Position numbers and translations under genes: made by a program. From CANJJB01 sp964449295 (GTDB lineage: Bacteria > Chlamydiota > Chlamydiia > Chlamydiales > Rhabdochlamydiaceae), in assembly GCA_964449295.1 (NCBI GenBank), contig CAYUZN010000031.1:1-17903 (forward strand): a DNA stretch of 17,903 nucleotides. The letters run 5' to 3'. Positions within the stretch are counted from its first letter, which is position 1. Every line of letters begins with the position of its first letter. Of this stretch, positions 6,299 through 14,600 are shown in pieces. The notes below the pieces were generated by a model. It was given only the letters and a program-made list of their open reading frames with translations. It was not told the origin of the DNA and searched no databases.

Positions 6299-8224
6299 TA
6301 TATTTGCTTGGAAAATTTTTTTTAAAAAAAGCTCATAAATAAGTTCGCTGCTTTGGGTGAACAGATCATGAGTATCAGCAGATATTTTTGACTTTGTTTC
6401 TTTTAATCCTATTTCATATAACTCTTTAGTAGGGTTATATAAAAGCTGTTCTGGATGGTATTGGCAGCCTATAATGCGACCTTCCTTTCCAAGTACAAGC
6501 TTAATGATGTTATCATCATTCTTAAGAACAACCTCTATTCCTTGACCTAAAGTATTGATCGCTTGTCTGTGGCAAGAGTAAGCAAACACTGCGTGATTTA
6601 ATTGAGACTCTTTCTTGAATTGCCTTGCTGCAGGTGTATCTGCTAACCTTAATTCTTGATAACTTCCCCATTGGTCATCAACGTCACGTAAATCTCCTCC
6701 AAAAAAAATATTGATTAATTGATTCCCTCTACAGATGCCAAAAATGGCTTTGTTTTGATCATTGGCTAATTGTAAGAGAGCAAATTCTGTTAAGGTTCTA
6801 TGATAATCTTTATTTTGAACGATAGGAGATAAAGATCTTTGGTAGAATTCCCGTTCAATGTTATTTCCTCCAGGTAGAACAAGGCCATGCGCTATAAAAA
6901 TAAAAGAAGCTGCTTTTTCTTTTATACGGTTTAATTGAGAGTCAAGTTGTGCTCTTTTTAACAACTCATCCGGTAGACTTAATATACTCGAAGATGGGGT
7001 CTTTGGAATATCAGATAAACTGGCTACAACCTCTTTTTCTAGTATCTTTTTGCTATGAATATCTGTGCAAGAGACATCAAAAGGAAGAACCAGGCCTCCT
7101 TTTAGACGTATACATTCTATAATTGCAGGCGCAAACCTTGGCAACTCTTCATCAAATTTTACAGGAATAATAATGATAGGCTTGCTAAACTGATTGTCAG
7201 TGCAATCTTCAAATTTAAATAATTCCCAAGCCTGTAATAGCAATACGTTAAGAAGGTCACATCCTTTAATTAAACTACCTTGTATTTGATTCTCTAAAAA
7301 GCAAGCATTTTCTAAACAGGAGGAAGTAATTTTTGCATTTATAAAATTAGAGCGATTAAACATAGAATTGAAAAAATTACAAGAATTAAATTCACTATTT
7401 TTAAATACACATCTTGTAAAGATGCGGTAAGAGAAATCACACTTTTTAAAAGTAACATTTGTGAATATGGCTCTTATAGCGCCATTGCTAGATTTGCGAA
7501 TAGTAAGTGGTTCAAAAGAGCAATTATTAAAAATAGTATTTGTAATTTCTATATTATCAAACAGGTGTTCTGAGAACAAACAGTTTTTATAAATTGTGTT
7601 AGAAGGACGTAAATTGTCATAAGATAAAGTTATGCCTTCCACTAATTTTTTTGTAAATACCGTTTCATAAACTTTTCTTGCTTCAAAAATCAATCCATAG
7701 AGTCTTACAAAGCCAACGATAAAATTAACAATTTCTTTGAGAGATGAAGGTGCTTGTGAAAGATCTTTTGTGGCCTGATTAATTTCTACCCAGGCTTGAC
7801 AGATTAAAGATGCTGCAATCAAGGTAGGAGCTGAATAATAAATAGATGAAAGATACAGCAATTCATGAGCAATTCTAGAAATTTTTTTTGTATAATTATC
7901 GTCTGTTTTGACAATTTTATATATGTGATAAACAGTTACGAAAGCAAGATTAGCTTTAGGGGCTAAAGTAGCAAAACCCATATAGGCTACTAAAGCTGCC
8001 ATCTGGCAGAGGCTCTTAGATGTTTCTGCTTTCCAGTTGAATTCTGTAATACGGTAAACGAAAATCCCTAAATGACAAAATTTTGCAGTTTTTGTGTGTA
8101 AACTTAACAGCGGTAAAATATCGGTAAATATTTTTTTAATACGATCTGGTTTATCATTGTTAAACAATGATTCTTTAATTAAACAAATTTTATTATTTAA
8201 TTGTATGTTTTTAATTATATTCAT
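6290..8224 (-). CDS. Fusion protein: hydrophobic region, pentapeptide-like repeats, class I amidotransferase (peptidase C26)
   Basis: This 644-residue protein has three parts. Residues 1-190 contain hydrophobic segments (about 73-105, 120-145 and 164-182) that could be membrane helices. Residues about 200-330 carry loose pentapeptide-type repeats with regular C/N-x-F spacing (IFNNCSF, TFKKCDF, CVFKNSEFNSCNF), typical of a right-handed beta-helix. Residues about 345-625 form a class I glutamine amidotransferase / gamma-glutamyl hydrolase domain: HGLVLPGGNN, nucleophile Cys498 in IFGICRGNQL, the SCHRQAI segment (550-556) and His590/Glu592 in CQYHPEQ. The Cys-His-Glu triad is therefore intact. 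Members of this family hydrolyse gamma-glutamyl amides, but the substrate here is unknown. There is no cleavable signal peptide. The architecture suggests a membrane- or host-directed enzyme; that is inference. Confidence 0.85.
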   Translation of the reverse strand: MNIIKNIQLNNKICLIKESLFNNDKPDRIKKIFTDILPLLSLHTKTAKFCHLGIFVYRITEFNWKAETSKSLCQMAALVAYMGFATLAPKANLAFVTVYHIYKIVKTDDNYTKKISRIAHELLYLSSIYYSAPTLIAASLICQAWVEINQATKDLSQAPSSLKEIVNFIVGFVRLYGLIFEARKVYETVFTKKLVEGITLSYDNLRPSNTIYKNCLFSEHLFDNIEITNTIFNNCSFEPLTIRKSSNGAIRAIFTNVTFKKCDFSYRIFTRCVFKNSEFNSCNFFNSMFNRSNFINAKITSSCLENACFLENQIQGSLIKGCDLLNVLLLQAWELFKFEDCTDNQFSKPIIIIPVKFDEELPRFAPAIIECIRLKGGLVLPFDVSCTDIHSKKILEKEVVASLSDIPKTPSSSILSLPDELLKRAQLDSQLNRIKEKAASFIFIAHGLVLPGGNNIEREFYQRSLSPIVQNKDYHRTLTEFALLQLANDQNKAIFGICRGNQLINIFFGGDLRDVDDQWGSYQELRLADTPAARQFKKESQLNHAVFAYSCHRQAINTLGQGIEVVLKNDDNIIKLVLGKEGRIIGCQYHPEQLLYNPTKELYEIGLKETKSKISADTHDLFTQSSELIYELFLKKIFQANIPM

Positions 8225-8353
8225 ATTATATAAAACATTAAATTCTATTTGTTTTAATTATAAAAAACAATGCATTTATTTTTTTTTGACTATAAAGAAT
8301 GAGTTAAAGATTAAAGTTTCTTAAAACTTTGATAATAAATGACATAAGTTGGA

Positions 8354-9727
8354 TTAAGGATTCTCAAAAACTATGATTTCATGAGCGGAAATAATTTTAG
8401 ATTGAAGCCATCGCATACGCTGCCAGTAAAGAAGGGCTCCCACAACATGTGTGACACTAAGAACAAGCCAAAACATATTAGCGTCTATATTCTTAATATT
8501 AATTGCAAAATACATAAATAAAAATCCATTGAGCCAGCTAAAAGCCCCCATGAAAAGAGAGAATCTTGTGTCTTTAAAAGCCAGCACATAACTCACTGGC
8601 AGAAAGCCAAATAAGAAGAAAGAAAAAGAGATCCAAATTCCTAAAAAGTTTTTTTGGATAGATAGTGAATCCAAGGCAATCTTAGGAAATAATAAGTCAA
8701 ATGTTTGCAAGGGAAATAAGATAAGAGGAATAGCAACAAGCAAGCTCATAATCACAACTAAAATCACACCCGAGCGCAGGGCTTTATTTAAAAATTGATA
8801 ACTTTTAGAGCCTAAAATTTGTGAGACAATTGTTGTCTGAGCCTGACAAAGAGCATCTCCCAAGAAGGGAAGAAAAAGAAATAACGCTCCTCCAATTGAC
8901 AGACTTAGGAGATAATCACCGCCTTTTGCTTTAGCAATTCCAGCTGTGAATATCCAAGACATAAAACTTAAAATACGATTGAAAGCTCTTAAAAGACCTG
9001 GATGAATACACTCCCAAAATAGTCTAGGACGGAAATGCCAAATATGAGAGTTAAAAAAAACGTGATATTTAGATTTAAGAAAATCCCATAATAAAAAAAC
9101 ACAAAAACTTCCCTGAGCAATCAACGTGCTGATAGCCCCCCCCATCAATTCTAGGCGCGGGATCCAATCACTATATCCAAAGATAAGAAAATAGGCAGAG
9201 ACTGCTTTAATGATTTGAGCTCCTAGCGTTGCTAGCAGCACAATCTTTGCTTTTCCTTGCCCCAAATAAAAACACGATAGAGCAGCTCCTAAGGGATATA
9301 AAAAATTAATAGCTATGAGAAAATGACAATAAGATACCCCACCTGTTTCAAGAGGTGTTCCTCGAAAGTAATAATTACTAAAAAACCACCCGGCTGGGAG
9401 TGTAATAACTATTGATAAACAAGAAAACCAGATAAATTGCCATATACCTGGTCCAATTGCTTGATACTCTTGAGCTCCGAACCATCTGCCAACAAACACC
9501 TGTGCCATCATGGCTAGAGCGACGCAGGGTGCTTGAAAAATCTGCGCAACATATGCTGCATTGACAGCTATTTCCATAGCTTCTTTGGATATGCGCGCAA
9601 GAAACAACTTCTCCATGAACAAAGGCATAGCAGTTGAAAACGTCATCAACAAAATAGGCAAAAAAAGAAGAAATAACTTCCTTAACTCACCCGTGTGAAG
9701 ATGAGTATTTTGTTCAGTGAGCGTCAT
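8354..9727 (-). CDS. MATE-family efflux transporter
   Basis: This protein of about 457 residues has evenly spaced hydrophobic segments over its whole length, compatible with the 12 membrane helices of MATE (multidrug and toxic compound extrusion) carriers. Family features include the N-terminal LFLLFLPILLMTFSTAMPLFM, the APCVALAMMAQVFVGRWFGAQ segment after helix 2, and the matching second-half segment ALCQAQTTIVSQILGSK. MATE proteins export cationic drugs or metabolites in exchange for Na+ or H+. I chose the second of two tandem ATGs because GAGG then lies 5 nt upstream rather than 2. A run of eight G on the coding strand (9136-9143) lies mid-gene. The gene follows the terminator of the SH2 operon, so it probably has its own promoter. 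Confidence 0.9.
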   Translation of the reverse strand: MTLTEQNTHLHTGELRKLFLLFLPILLMTFSTAMPLFMEKLFLARISKEAMEIAVNAAYVAQIFQAPCVALAMMAQVFVGRWFGAQEYQAIGPGIWQFIWFSCLSIVITLPAGWFFSNYYFRGTPLETGGVSYCHFLIAINFLYPLGAALSCFYLGQGKAKIVLLATLGAQIIKAVSAYFLIFGYSDWIPRLELMGGAISTLIAQGSFCVFLLWDFLKSKYHVFFNSHIWHFRPRLFWECIHPGLLRAFNRILSFMSWIFTAGIAKAKGGDYLLSLSIGGALFLFLPFLGDALCQAQTTIVSQILGSKSYQFLNKALRSGVILVVIMSLLVAIPLILFPLQTFDLLFPKIALDSLSIQKNFLGIWISFSFFLFGFLPVSYVLAFKDTRFSLFMGAFSWLNGFLFMYFAINIKNIDANMFWLVLSVTHVVGALLYWQRMRWLQSKIISAHEIIVFENP

Positions 9728-9736
9728 CATTGCCTC

Positions 9737-9779
9737 GGTAATAAAGAAAGACTAAAAGAACACCCACTTCTCTTAGTCT
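9737..9779 (-). terminator. Intrinsic terminator after the SH2 gene
   Basis: On the minus strand, AGACTAA (9773-9779) pairs with TTAGTCT (9749-9755). The stem continues after one mismatch with four more pairs and a 7-nt GTGGGTG loop. A T-rich tail (TTCTTTATT, about 9740-9748) follows. It lies between the SH2 gene stop and the MATE start, so it ends the two-gene unit. Confidence 0.65.
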
Positions 9780-9814
9780 GCAGTTTTTAAACAAACTTTC
9801 CGATCTATCGCTTC

Positions 9815-10180
9815 CTATTTCGAAGCAACTTTTGGAGAATTTGCTCCTTTACCACAATGCATAATCAAATGAATTACATCATCGATCGATGCAGATGTAT
9901 AAGGACCACCAGCACCTGCATTTTCATAATACCAGCCTTCTGGAGATACAGTGATTACAAAAGGTTGGTGTTTAATAGAAAGATCAGGGAGAACAAATGT
10001 GACGTAATAATCCATCTCATTTTCTCCAGCTCTTAATATGTACAAATAGGGTGTTTTTCTGCCTCTTAAGAGTTTTTCAGCAGATAATCCAGACATTCTT
10101 CCGTGCCATGCTGGATGATTCACAATCTCTTGCTCAATAGAGCTTAGGTTGTTTGTATATTCTTTCAATAGTGTAGACAT
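9815..10180 (-). CDS. SH2-domain-like protein
   Basis: This 121-residue protein matches the SH2 fold end to end. Residues 25-38 (WHGRMSGLSAEKLL) correspond to the start of the domain and helix A (W-[YF]-x-G-[KR]-[IL]-S...E-x-LL in eukaryotes). YILRAGE (47-53) corresponds to FLVRES, with Arg50 at the phosphotyrosine-binding betaB5 position. DYYVTF (57-62) matches strand C, and IKHQPF (69-74) puts His71 at betaD4. GWYY (82-85) matches GFYI, and SIDDVIHLIMHCGKG (98-112) matches the last helix. The usual alphaA2 Arg is Gly31. SH2 domains bind phosphotyrosine. There is no signal peptide, membrane segment or second domain. The start was chosen at 10178-10180, where GAGGAG lies about 6 nt upstream and the preceding gene's stop is 1 nt away. 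Delivery to the host is inferred, not shown. Confidence 0.75.
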   Translation of the reverse strand: MSTLLKEYTNNLSSIEQEIVNHPAWHGRMSGLSAEKLLRGRKTPYLYILRAGENEMDYYVTFVLPDLSIKHQPFVITVSPEGWYYENAGAGGPYTSASIDDVIHLIMHCGKGANSPKVASK

Positions 10181-10181
10181 A

Positions 10182-13100
10182 TTATTTCTCCTCTTTTTTG
10201 TTAAAGCTTCTTGTGAGGTTAAAAGGTCCACAAGGAGCATGATACACGATACTTAATCCTTTTCTTACCAGCGCTTGATTGGGCTGATAAAAAATGGGGA
10301 TAATTGGCATTTCTTGGGATAAAAGTTTTTCGGCTTGTAGCAGGTAGGAAGAGCGCTGAAAAGGATTGGTTTCTTTGTCACTAAGATCTAGAAGATTTTG
10401 AAAGTCCTTATGTTCCCAGTTTGCAAAATTAATTTTCTCTTCCGCATGCTTAAAAGCGTTGAGTATATAGATAGGATCGGCAATCCAAGAATTCCAATGG
10501 ATAAAAGCCAATTGAAAATCTCCGTCAGAAACTTGATTAAAAAAATCTCCCCAAGACAAAGGCTTAAGTTGGCATTTAATTCCTAAACACTCCTGAAATT
10601 GTTGCTTAAGACAAAGAGCGGTGTATTCTCGAATACCCTTATGATGGAAAGTTAAGGTGATTGTAGGGAAATTTTCCAATGACAATCCTAATTCTTCAAG
10701 AGCTTCATGAAATAGTTGCTGTGCTTGCTTGACATTCTGTTCTGGAAAAAGAGATTGGTTCTCTGCAGAATAAAGAGATAAAAGAGGAGAATAAGCAGGG
10801 ATTAAAGGCAAAAATGCATTGGCGATAATTTGAGCGCGGTTGATTGCAAACGCAAAAGCTCTTCGTAATTTTTGGTGACCGAAGAGATAATGTTTTGTAT
10901 TAAATACACACCAATACACCCAGCTATTAGGAAAAGAAAGGAGAGAAGATTCTTGGCTAGCTGTATAAGATGGGTCCCAAGCACCAAAAGGATTTCCAAT
11001 CCAATCAATTTCTTTTTTTTGAAAAGCTTGCAAAGCTTGTATGGGCGTCATGCATGTCATAATGACTTGATCCCATGACACAATATAAGGATCCCAATAA
11101 AAAGGATTTCTAACCAAGTGGTATCCTTGACTAGGTTGATTAATTTTAAGTTGAAAAGGACCATTACAAGGATAGCTTTTTAGGGACTGGTAAGGCCATT
11201 GAGGATGCTCTTGATCGACTAACCTATGGATAGGAGAATACACAGGGTATGCTGTTAATTGAAGAAAATGAGGAGAAGGTCGTACTAGCATAACTTTGAA
11301 TGTACGATCGTTGATTACTTGGATGCCGATTTGATCTAAAGGAACTTTTCCTTCTTTAGCTTCTTTAGCATTGTAAATAGGATAAAAATAATGAGCAAAA
11401 GAAGTTTTAAAATCAGGAGAAAGCATTTTTTTCCACGCATACTCAAAATCATAGGCAGAGATTGGTGCACCATCATTCCATTGAGCATACCTCAGCTTAA
11501 ACGTATATTCTTTTAAATTAGGAGAGATTTCTATTGATTCTGCAACAGCATTTTCAACAGAACCTTGCTGATCTAAACGAGTGAGCCCTTCAAATAGAAG
11601 CCTTAAAATATCTCCTGAGAGAGCATCTCCTCCAATACGTGGATCTAAGGAAACCATTGAATATTCGAGAGCAATTTTTAAAACTTGTTGATCTTTGATT
11701 TTTTGATGCCATTTGTGAAGAGATTCTTGTAGAGCTTGAATGAAAGGTTCAGTTTCTTTAGCTTGGGGTGACAAAAGAGCACAGTTAAAGAAAAGCATCT
11801 CTTCTACATTGATAATATTATAAACCATATTTTGTAGTCGAAAAGAGCTATCTTGAAGAATGTTAGAAATCACTTCTTTTACAGCAGGATCTTGAGCAGA
11901 AATACAGATGAATATTTCTTTATCATATCGGTAGGTTTTGAATGAATATCCCAAAGTGGGCAAAATCACTTCCTCGCGGTTTTGGAGGAAATGTCTAAAG
12001 AGAGAAAACAATATATTTTCTTGAGTAAGCGCCTGTTTTTCCAGAGGCAGTAATCGATAGAAAAAAGTTTCCAAAAGTTCAGACTCATTAGCTGCCACTT
12101 CTGGGAATTGATCTTGAAAATGTTGAAAAAGTTCCTGTTGTTTAATGAGGATTCCGCCATTATAATCACGGAAAGCTCCTATAGCATTTTCTATAAGAGA
12201 GACAACTTTTTTTCTTGCGGCATAGAAGTCTAGCGACCCATCAGATCTCAATAAATTGGCAGTTCTTGCAAGATGCAAGCGAAAAATATGAGCCTCAACA
12301 GGATGGTTTTGAAGATTTTTGACCACAGAGACATGTTCTGAGACAAAATAACAGTCAAAGAATCGATCTCTCAATGAAAAACGATGAAAAGGAGTGACAT
12401 GCACAAGAGCTACACGAAAGACAATCTCTTTTCCTGACTGTTGATCAAAAGAGATATAAGCTTGAGGAAGATCTTGCATTGATTGAATTTCTTGCGTTAA
12501 CACAAGAATATTCTTGTTAATTTCTTCCTCGTTTGACCCCATGAAAATGGTAGGCGATAAGGTTTGAATACTCCCTTTAATCTTTTTCTCGAGATTTTTT
12601 CTCAAAACATGTGATTCTTGCAAAGAAAGAGTAGACCCATCTCTTTTTTCAATTTCTAGGTAAAACATCTTGAAATTTTTATGTTGAGAAAACACATGAG
12701 AATAACAACTTTCCTTGACCAATCTAAATTCAGGGAAATGTTTTTGTAAGGCAAGTCTGATGTTTTCCTCATCAAATAGCTCATATCGGTCCATCATATT
12801 GCAGCCAATAAGACAGCCACACACAGATCTAGAGAAAAAGGGAAAAGATAAACGAGTTGGTAGCCACTTAATTTCAAAATGACGCAAATGTGAAGAGAAT
12901 GTCGCTGTGCGCAAAAGTCTTTTTTGCATCAGATGCATTGACAAAACAAGACGGCAAAGATGAGTAGCACTTCTGTGATCGAAATACTCTTTTGTCCCAA
13001 GCAGATAAAGAAGGAACAGATCATCAAAAATCGATTGATCAATCAGTGTAGGAAAACGCTTAATCCACTGTTGCATTTTTTTATACACACCAAAAAAAGA

Positions 13101-13226
13101 AGAATGAAATGAACTTGGAGGAATATCTGAGAAAACTTCCTGCATCTCTTTTTCTTCTTTTAAGATAATCATAAACTTGCTCTTATCAACTTTCTTGTCT
13201 TTACATGTTATCAATAATTTCAACAT
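10182..13226 (-). CDS. OppA-like peptide-binding domain fused to a large unrecognised N-terminal region
   Basis: This protein has up to 1014 residues. From about residue 515 to the end it is a family 5 extracellular solute-binding protein (OppA/DppA type): SLDPRIGGDALSGDILRLLF, SPNLKEYTFKLRYAQWNDG, AYDFEYAWKKML, then the ligand-domain blocks through QEMPIIPIFYQPNQALVR. OppA proteins are normally about 540 residues, exported, and feed peptides to an ABC permease. Here the domain follows about 510 residues that I cannot assign (mixed alpha/beta, Cys/Met-rich near 135-146), and the N-terminus is charged with no signal peptide. No permease genes are nearby. In SgrR an SBP_5 domain is likewise cytoplasmic, but behind a short winged helix not seen here. 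The start is uncertain: ATGs at 13226, 13172 (AAGAG 7 nt upstream) and 13145 are possible. The stop is 1 nt from the SH2 start. Confidence 0.8.
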   Translation of the reverse strand: MLKLLITCKDKKVDKSKFMIILKEEKEMQEVFSDIPPSSFHSSFFGVYKKMQQWIKRFPTLIDQSIFDDLFLLYLLGTKEYFDHRSATHLCRLVLSMHLMQKRLLRTATFSSHLRHFEIKWLPTRLSFPFFSRSVCGCLIGCNMMDRYELFDEENIRLALQKHFPEFRLVKESCYSHVFSQHKNFKMFYLEIEKRDGSTLSLQESHVLRKNLEKKIKGSIQTLSPTIFMGSNEEEINKNILVLTQEIQSMQDLPQAYISFDQQSGKEIVFRVALVHVTPFHRFSLRDRFFDCYFVSEHVSVVKNLQNHPVEAHIFRLHLARTANLLRSDGSLDFYAARKKVVSLIENAIGAFRDYNGGILIKQQELFQHFQDQFPEVAANESELLETFFYRLLPLEKQALTQENILFSLFRHFLQNREEVILPTLGYSFKTYRYDKEIFICISAQDPAVKEVISNILQDSSFRLQNMVYNIINVEEMLFFNCALLSPQAKETEPFIQALQESLHKWHQKIKDQQVLKIALEYSMVSLDPRIGGDALSGDILRLLFEGLTRLDQQGSVENAVAESIEISPNLKEYTFKLRYAQWNDGAPISAYDFEYAWKKMLSPDFKTSFAHYFYPIYNAKEAKEGKVPLDQIGIQVINDRTFKVMLVRPSPHFLQLTAYPVYSPIHRLVDQEHPQWPYQSLKSYPCNGPFQLKINQPSQGYHLVRNPFYWDPYIVSWDQVIMTCMTPIQALQAFQKKEIDWIGNPFGAWDPSYTASQESSLLSFPNSWVYWCVFNTKHYLFGHQKLRRAFAFAINRAQIIANAFLPLIPAYSPLLSLYSAENQSLFPEQNVKQAQQLFHEALEELGLSLENFPTITLTFHHKGIREYTALCLKQQFQECLGIKCQLKPLSWGDFFNQVSDGDFQLAFIHWNSWIADPIYILNAFKHAEEKINFANWEHKDFQNLLDLSDKETNPFQRSSYLLQAEKLLSQEMPIIPIFYQPNQALVRKGLSIVYHAPCGPFNLTRSFNKKEEK

Positions 13227-13446
13227 AAAATCTATAAAAAAGATTAGTCTTGCTCAAAAAAATGTCGGTTTTTATAGACAAAAATAAATCAGAAAAAAAT
13301 TAAGAATTTGCGAATTTTTAAATGTTTAAGACTGATTTTTGTGGAAAGAATGGATTAAGATCTTCGTAACTTTAAGCAAAGGTATGATAGAAGACACTTT
13401 CTATCCATCTATTTTCCATAAAAAGAAAATGCGAAGAGGTGTCGTT

Positions 13447-14391
13447 CTATTGGGTTATTTCTTGAGATCCTAAAAGGTGATTGTTTCTGCTTCCTATATT
13501 GGGAATAGCCTGAAGAATGTTTTGAACAACCTCTTTTAATTCTGGTTGGCTCCATGCTTTTTGTTGATTGGCAACATTTTGTAATTTATCCAAAACCAAG
13601 ATTAATGATTCTCTGATAGCAGTTAACTTTAATGTTTCATCCTTTAATGCTTGTTTTGTTTCATTCAAATGTCGCATTTCTGTTTGCAGAGCAACTTGAA
13701 GTGCTTGCAGATTTAGATCTGTTTGTTTTGCAAAGTTTTCTCTTTCTTCAGCTCTTGCTGTGGCTTCTTGTATTTTTATCTCATGTTCGTGTAATTTTTT
13801 TGTAAAATGAGACCAATCCTCGTGCTTCTGTTGAATCAACTTAATAAAGATGTCTGCTGCTCCATTGAGCTGTTGTATTTGAGCTGTTAAACTGGAGTTT
13901 CCTGTTATTACTGTAGAGGAAAGAGAATCGGTAGCCTTGTCTATCTTTAAAATAGTCTCAATTAAGTCACTTGTAGCTGATTTAAGCCGTTTAAGTTCTT
14001 CTTCCATATCTTTATTGTTTTGCTTCATTTTGGATAGCTGGTCTTTCATTGTTCCTAGAGTCTCATTTTCTTGAATAAGATAACGCATGTAGAAAAAAGC
14101 TCCTAAGACAACAAGGTTAGCAAGAGTAGTCACAACCGCCTTAAAAACAAGGCTATGAACAACCATTGAAATTTGGTAAGCAATGAGACTCCACATGACA
14201 GGATGTTGATCTATATCATTAGAAACTCGCTTGTAAAAACTAAGAGGAGGTGGATTAGAATTATCCGCATTAGGAGCACTGAAAGCAAATACCCGTTTAA
14301 TGGCTTCAAGTATCACAGGCCGGCTCGTATTTGCAGCATCTCTCATCCCAGTCAAATAAGTAGCAAGCTGAGATAACGGTGATACATCCAT
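13447..14391 (-). CDS. Coiled-coil protein with an Inc-like hydrophobic hairpin region
   Basis: This 314-residue protein begins at the second in-frame ATG (14389-14391), which has AAGGAG about 6 nt upstream; the first ATG at 14415 would contain that site. I do not recognise a family. A hydrophilic N-terminus with a proline patch (residues 46-49) is followed by a long hydrophobic stretch (about 65-106). Its two lobes are separated around Lys84: VMWSLIAYQISMVVHSLVF and AVVTTLANLVVLGAFFYM. From about 107 to 290 it is almost continuous heptad-rich, charged helix (coiled coil). A bilobed hydrophobic domain plus coiled coil is the usual look of chlamydial inclusion-membrane (Inc) proteins secreted by type III secretion, so Inc-like is a reasonable guess. 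A plain membrane-anchored coiled coil is the alternative. The gene is divergent from amn. Confidence 0.6.
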   Translation of the reverse strand: MDVSPLSQLATYLTGMRDAANTSRPVILEAIKRVFAFSAPNADNSNPPPLSFYKRVSNDIDQHPVMWSLIAYQISMVVHSLVFKAVVTTLANLVVLGAFFYMRYLIQENETLGTMKDQLSKMKQNNKDMEEELKRLKSATSDLIETILKIDKATDSLSSTVITGNSSLTAQIQQLNGAADIFIKLIQQKHEDWSHFTKKLHEHEIKIQEATARAEERENFAKQTDLNLQALQVALQTEMRHLNETKQALKDETLKLTAIRESLILVLDKLQNVANQQKAWSQPELKEVVQNILQAIPNIGSRNNHLLGSQEITQ

Positions 14392-14526
14392 AAAAAACTC
14401 CTTTTTGGGGCCCAACTATAAAGCAAAATTGTTTTTTCTCAACAGATTTAATTTTTAAGAGATAAAAATCAGTGTCTAATTTTTCAGACAATCCCCATTT
14501 GAAAAAAATACAAAGCCAGAAGATCA

Positions 14527-14555
14527 TTGATTTCTCTCCAGCAGTCAGTTATACA
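14527..14555 (+). promoter_or_regulatory. Candidate sigma70-type promoter of amn
   Basis: TTGATT (14527-14532) and TATACA (14550-14555) are separated by exactly 17 bp, each matching 4 of 6 consensus bases. Transcription would begin near 14562, leaving a leader of about 40 nt before the amn ATG with its AGAGG site. This is a consensus match only. Confidence 0.35.
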
Positions 14556-14600
14556 TACCATCTATACATCAAACTACATAAATGTTACTGCTAGAGGTCT

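Noticed and set aside
8094..8324. Plus-strand 76-codon ORF overlapping the start of the amidotransferase fusion
   Set aside because: It is antisense to a convincing gene, low in complexity, and half in AT-rich intergenic sequence, with no family resemblance.
13231..13257. TTGAGC / TATAGA promoter just upstream of the OppA-like fusion gene
   Set aside because: The spacer is only 15 bp and each hexamer matches 4 of 6. It would support the start at 13172 if real, but it is too weak to annotate.
13386..13405. Hairpin GATAGAA-6-TTCTATC after the coiled-coil gene as a terminator
   Set aside because: The 7-bp AT-rich stem is weak and has no U-run on the minus strand.
14306..14527. 73-codon minus-strand ORF over the start of the coiled-coil gene
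   Set aside because: It overlaps a better-supported start with a clear ribosome-binding site in another frame and has no recognisable feature.
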